Source: Acidobacteriota bacterium (GTDB lineage Bacteria; Acidobacteriota; HRBIN11). Taken from it: a DNA stretch of 6,250 nt. Location of the stretch: NCBI GenBank assembly GCA_030550225.1, contig JAUQPV010000158.1:1-6250 (forward strand), read 5' to 3'. A program made the position numbers and the translations under genes. This document shows positions 5,662 through 6,250 of this stretch, in pieces. The stretch's first letter is position 1. Every line of letters starts with the position of its first letter. The notes below the pieces were generated by a model that was not told where the DNA came from, made no database searches, and saw only the letters and a list, made by a program, of their open reading frames with translations.

Positions 5662-5702
5662 GCCCATCTGCCGACTGCCGACCTGCCCATCTGCCGACTG
5701 CC
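5662..5702 (+). repeat. 18-base direct repeat made of 7-base units, just before pyrG
   Basis: GCCCATCTGCCGACTGCC occurs exactly at 5662-5679 and again at 5685-5702, five bases apart. Internally it contains TGCCGAC units, two of them back to back at 5669-5682. The second copy ends seven bases before the pyrG ribosome binding site, so the array lies in the presumed pyrG leader or promoter region. Confidence 0.75.
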
Positions 5703-5719
5703 TCTCCTTGAGGTCGGGC

Positions 5720-6250
5720 ATGGACCGGAAGTTCATCTTTATCACGGGCGGCGTCCTGTCGTCCCTGGGGAAGGGCATCTCGGCGGCCTCCATCGGCCTC
5801 CTGATGGAGCGCCGGGGCTTCCGGGTCAACTTCATCAAGTTTGACCCTTACATCAACGTCGACCCCGGGACGATGAACCCCTATCAGCACGGGGAGGTTT
5901 ACGTCACCGAGGACGGGGCCGAGACGGACCTCGACCTCGGTCACTATGAGCGCTTTACGTCGATTCAGACGAGTCGGGCGAACAACTACACGACGGGCCA
6001 GATTTACGCCGCCGTCATCGACAAGGAACGCCGGGGCGAGTACCTCGGCAAGACCGTCCAGGTCATTCCCCACATCACCGACGAGATCAAGGCCTGCATT
6101 CGCAAGGCTGCCAAGGGGTCCGATGTCGTCATCGTCGAGATCGGTGGGACGGTCGGCGACATCGAGAGTTTGCCCTTCTTAGAGGCCGTCCGGCAGTTCC
6201 GGCTCGAGGTCGGACGGACGAATGCCGCCTTCGTGCACGTCACGCTGGTG
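5720..6250 (+). CDS. pyrG: CTP synthase, N-terminal synthetase domain (3' partial)
   Basis: CTP synthase makes CTP from UTP, ATP and glutamine in the last step of pyrimidine nucleotide synthesis. The first 177 residues are present and align without gaps to the well-known E. coli numbering. They include the P-loop ITGGVLSSLGKGISAAS with Lys18, Lys40 in IKFDPYINVDPGT, the QHGEVYVTEDGAETDLDLGHYERF region with Asp72, VQVIPHIT, and VEIGGTVGDIES with the Mg ligand Glu140. The C-terminal glutaminase domain lies beyond the window. ATG 5720 is supported by GAGG at 5710-5713, six bases upstream, and by the expected N-terminal length. The gene is separated from glcD by a hairpin-rich, repeat-rich leader, so it probably has its own transcription start; I could not identify a convincing promoter. 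Confidence 0.97.
   Translation, partial: MDRKFIFITGGVLSSLGKGISAASIGLLMERRGFRVNFIKFDPYINVDPGTMNPYQHGEVYVTEDGAETDLDLGHYERFTSIQTSRANNYTTGQIYAAVIDKERRGEYLGKTVQVIPHITDEIKACIRKAAKGSDVVIVEIGGTVGDIESLPFLEAVRQFRLEVGRTNAAFVHVTLV

Noticed and set aside
5662..5702. Possible minimal CRISPR array from the 18-base direct repeat
   Set aside because: There are only two copies, a 5-base spacer and internal 7-base periodicity; there are no cas genes.
5237..6073. Minus-strand open frame crossing the glcD end, the spacer and the pyrG start
   Set aside because: It runs antisense through two certain genes and a repeat-rich spacer; it is a compositional artefact.

Overview
The window is GC-rich bacterial DNA, with third codon positions that are overwhelmingly G or C. 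It carries five protein genes, all on the + strand, and three short intergenic spaces crowded with small repeats. The gene set is a periplasmic or surface multiheme c-type cytochrome, an amidase-signature hydrolase, a small DUF5618-like helical protein, a GlcD-type flavoprotein and CTP synthase. It suggests an uncultured or environmental, respiratory, free-living bacterium. I cannot place it in a phylum from the sequence: the cytochrome implies electron transport outside the cytoplasm, and pyrG is universal.

Layout. Bases 1-1574 hold the 3' part of a multiheme cytochrome whose N-terminus lies before the window; it has ten CXXCH sites and one terminal CX4CH site. Bases 1575-1898 are non-coding and contain a 24-base dyad box, a long imperfect hairpin made of 7-base repeats, and an inverted, diverged copy of the box. 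The amidase gene follows (1899-3371, intact Lys-cisSer-Ser triad). Bases 3372-3660 are non-coding, with a hairpin, a run of eight degenerate 7-base repeats and a second good copy of the box directly in front of the DUF5618-like gene (3661-4089). Fourteen bases later comes the GlcD-like FAD oxidase (4104-5513). Bases 5514-5719 hold a GC-rich double hairpin, another set of 7-base-period repeats with different words, and an 18-base direct repeat. pyrG begins at 5720 and runs off the right edge.

Working together. Nothing shows that the five genes form one pathway. The DUF5618-like gene and glcD are close enough to be co-transcribed. The cytochrome and GlcD both belong to respiratory electron transfer in general, but no GlcE or GlcF partner is visible. 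The amidase substrate is unknown.

The least ordinary signal is between the genes. Every intergenic space contains 7-base-period degenerate repeats. The two spaces around the amidase share both the same 7-base word (GRGYAWA) and the same 24-base dyad box. This looks like a dispersed, structured, non-coding repeat family. Whether it is mobile, regulatory or a decaying relic cannot be decided from one window.
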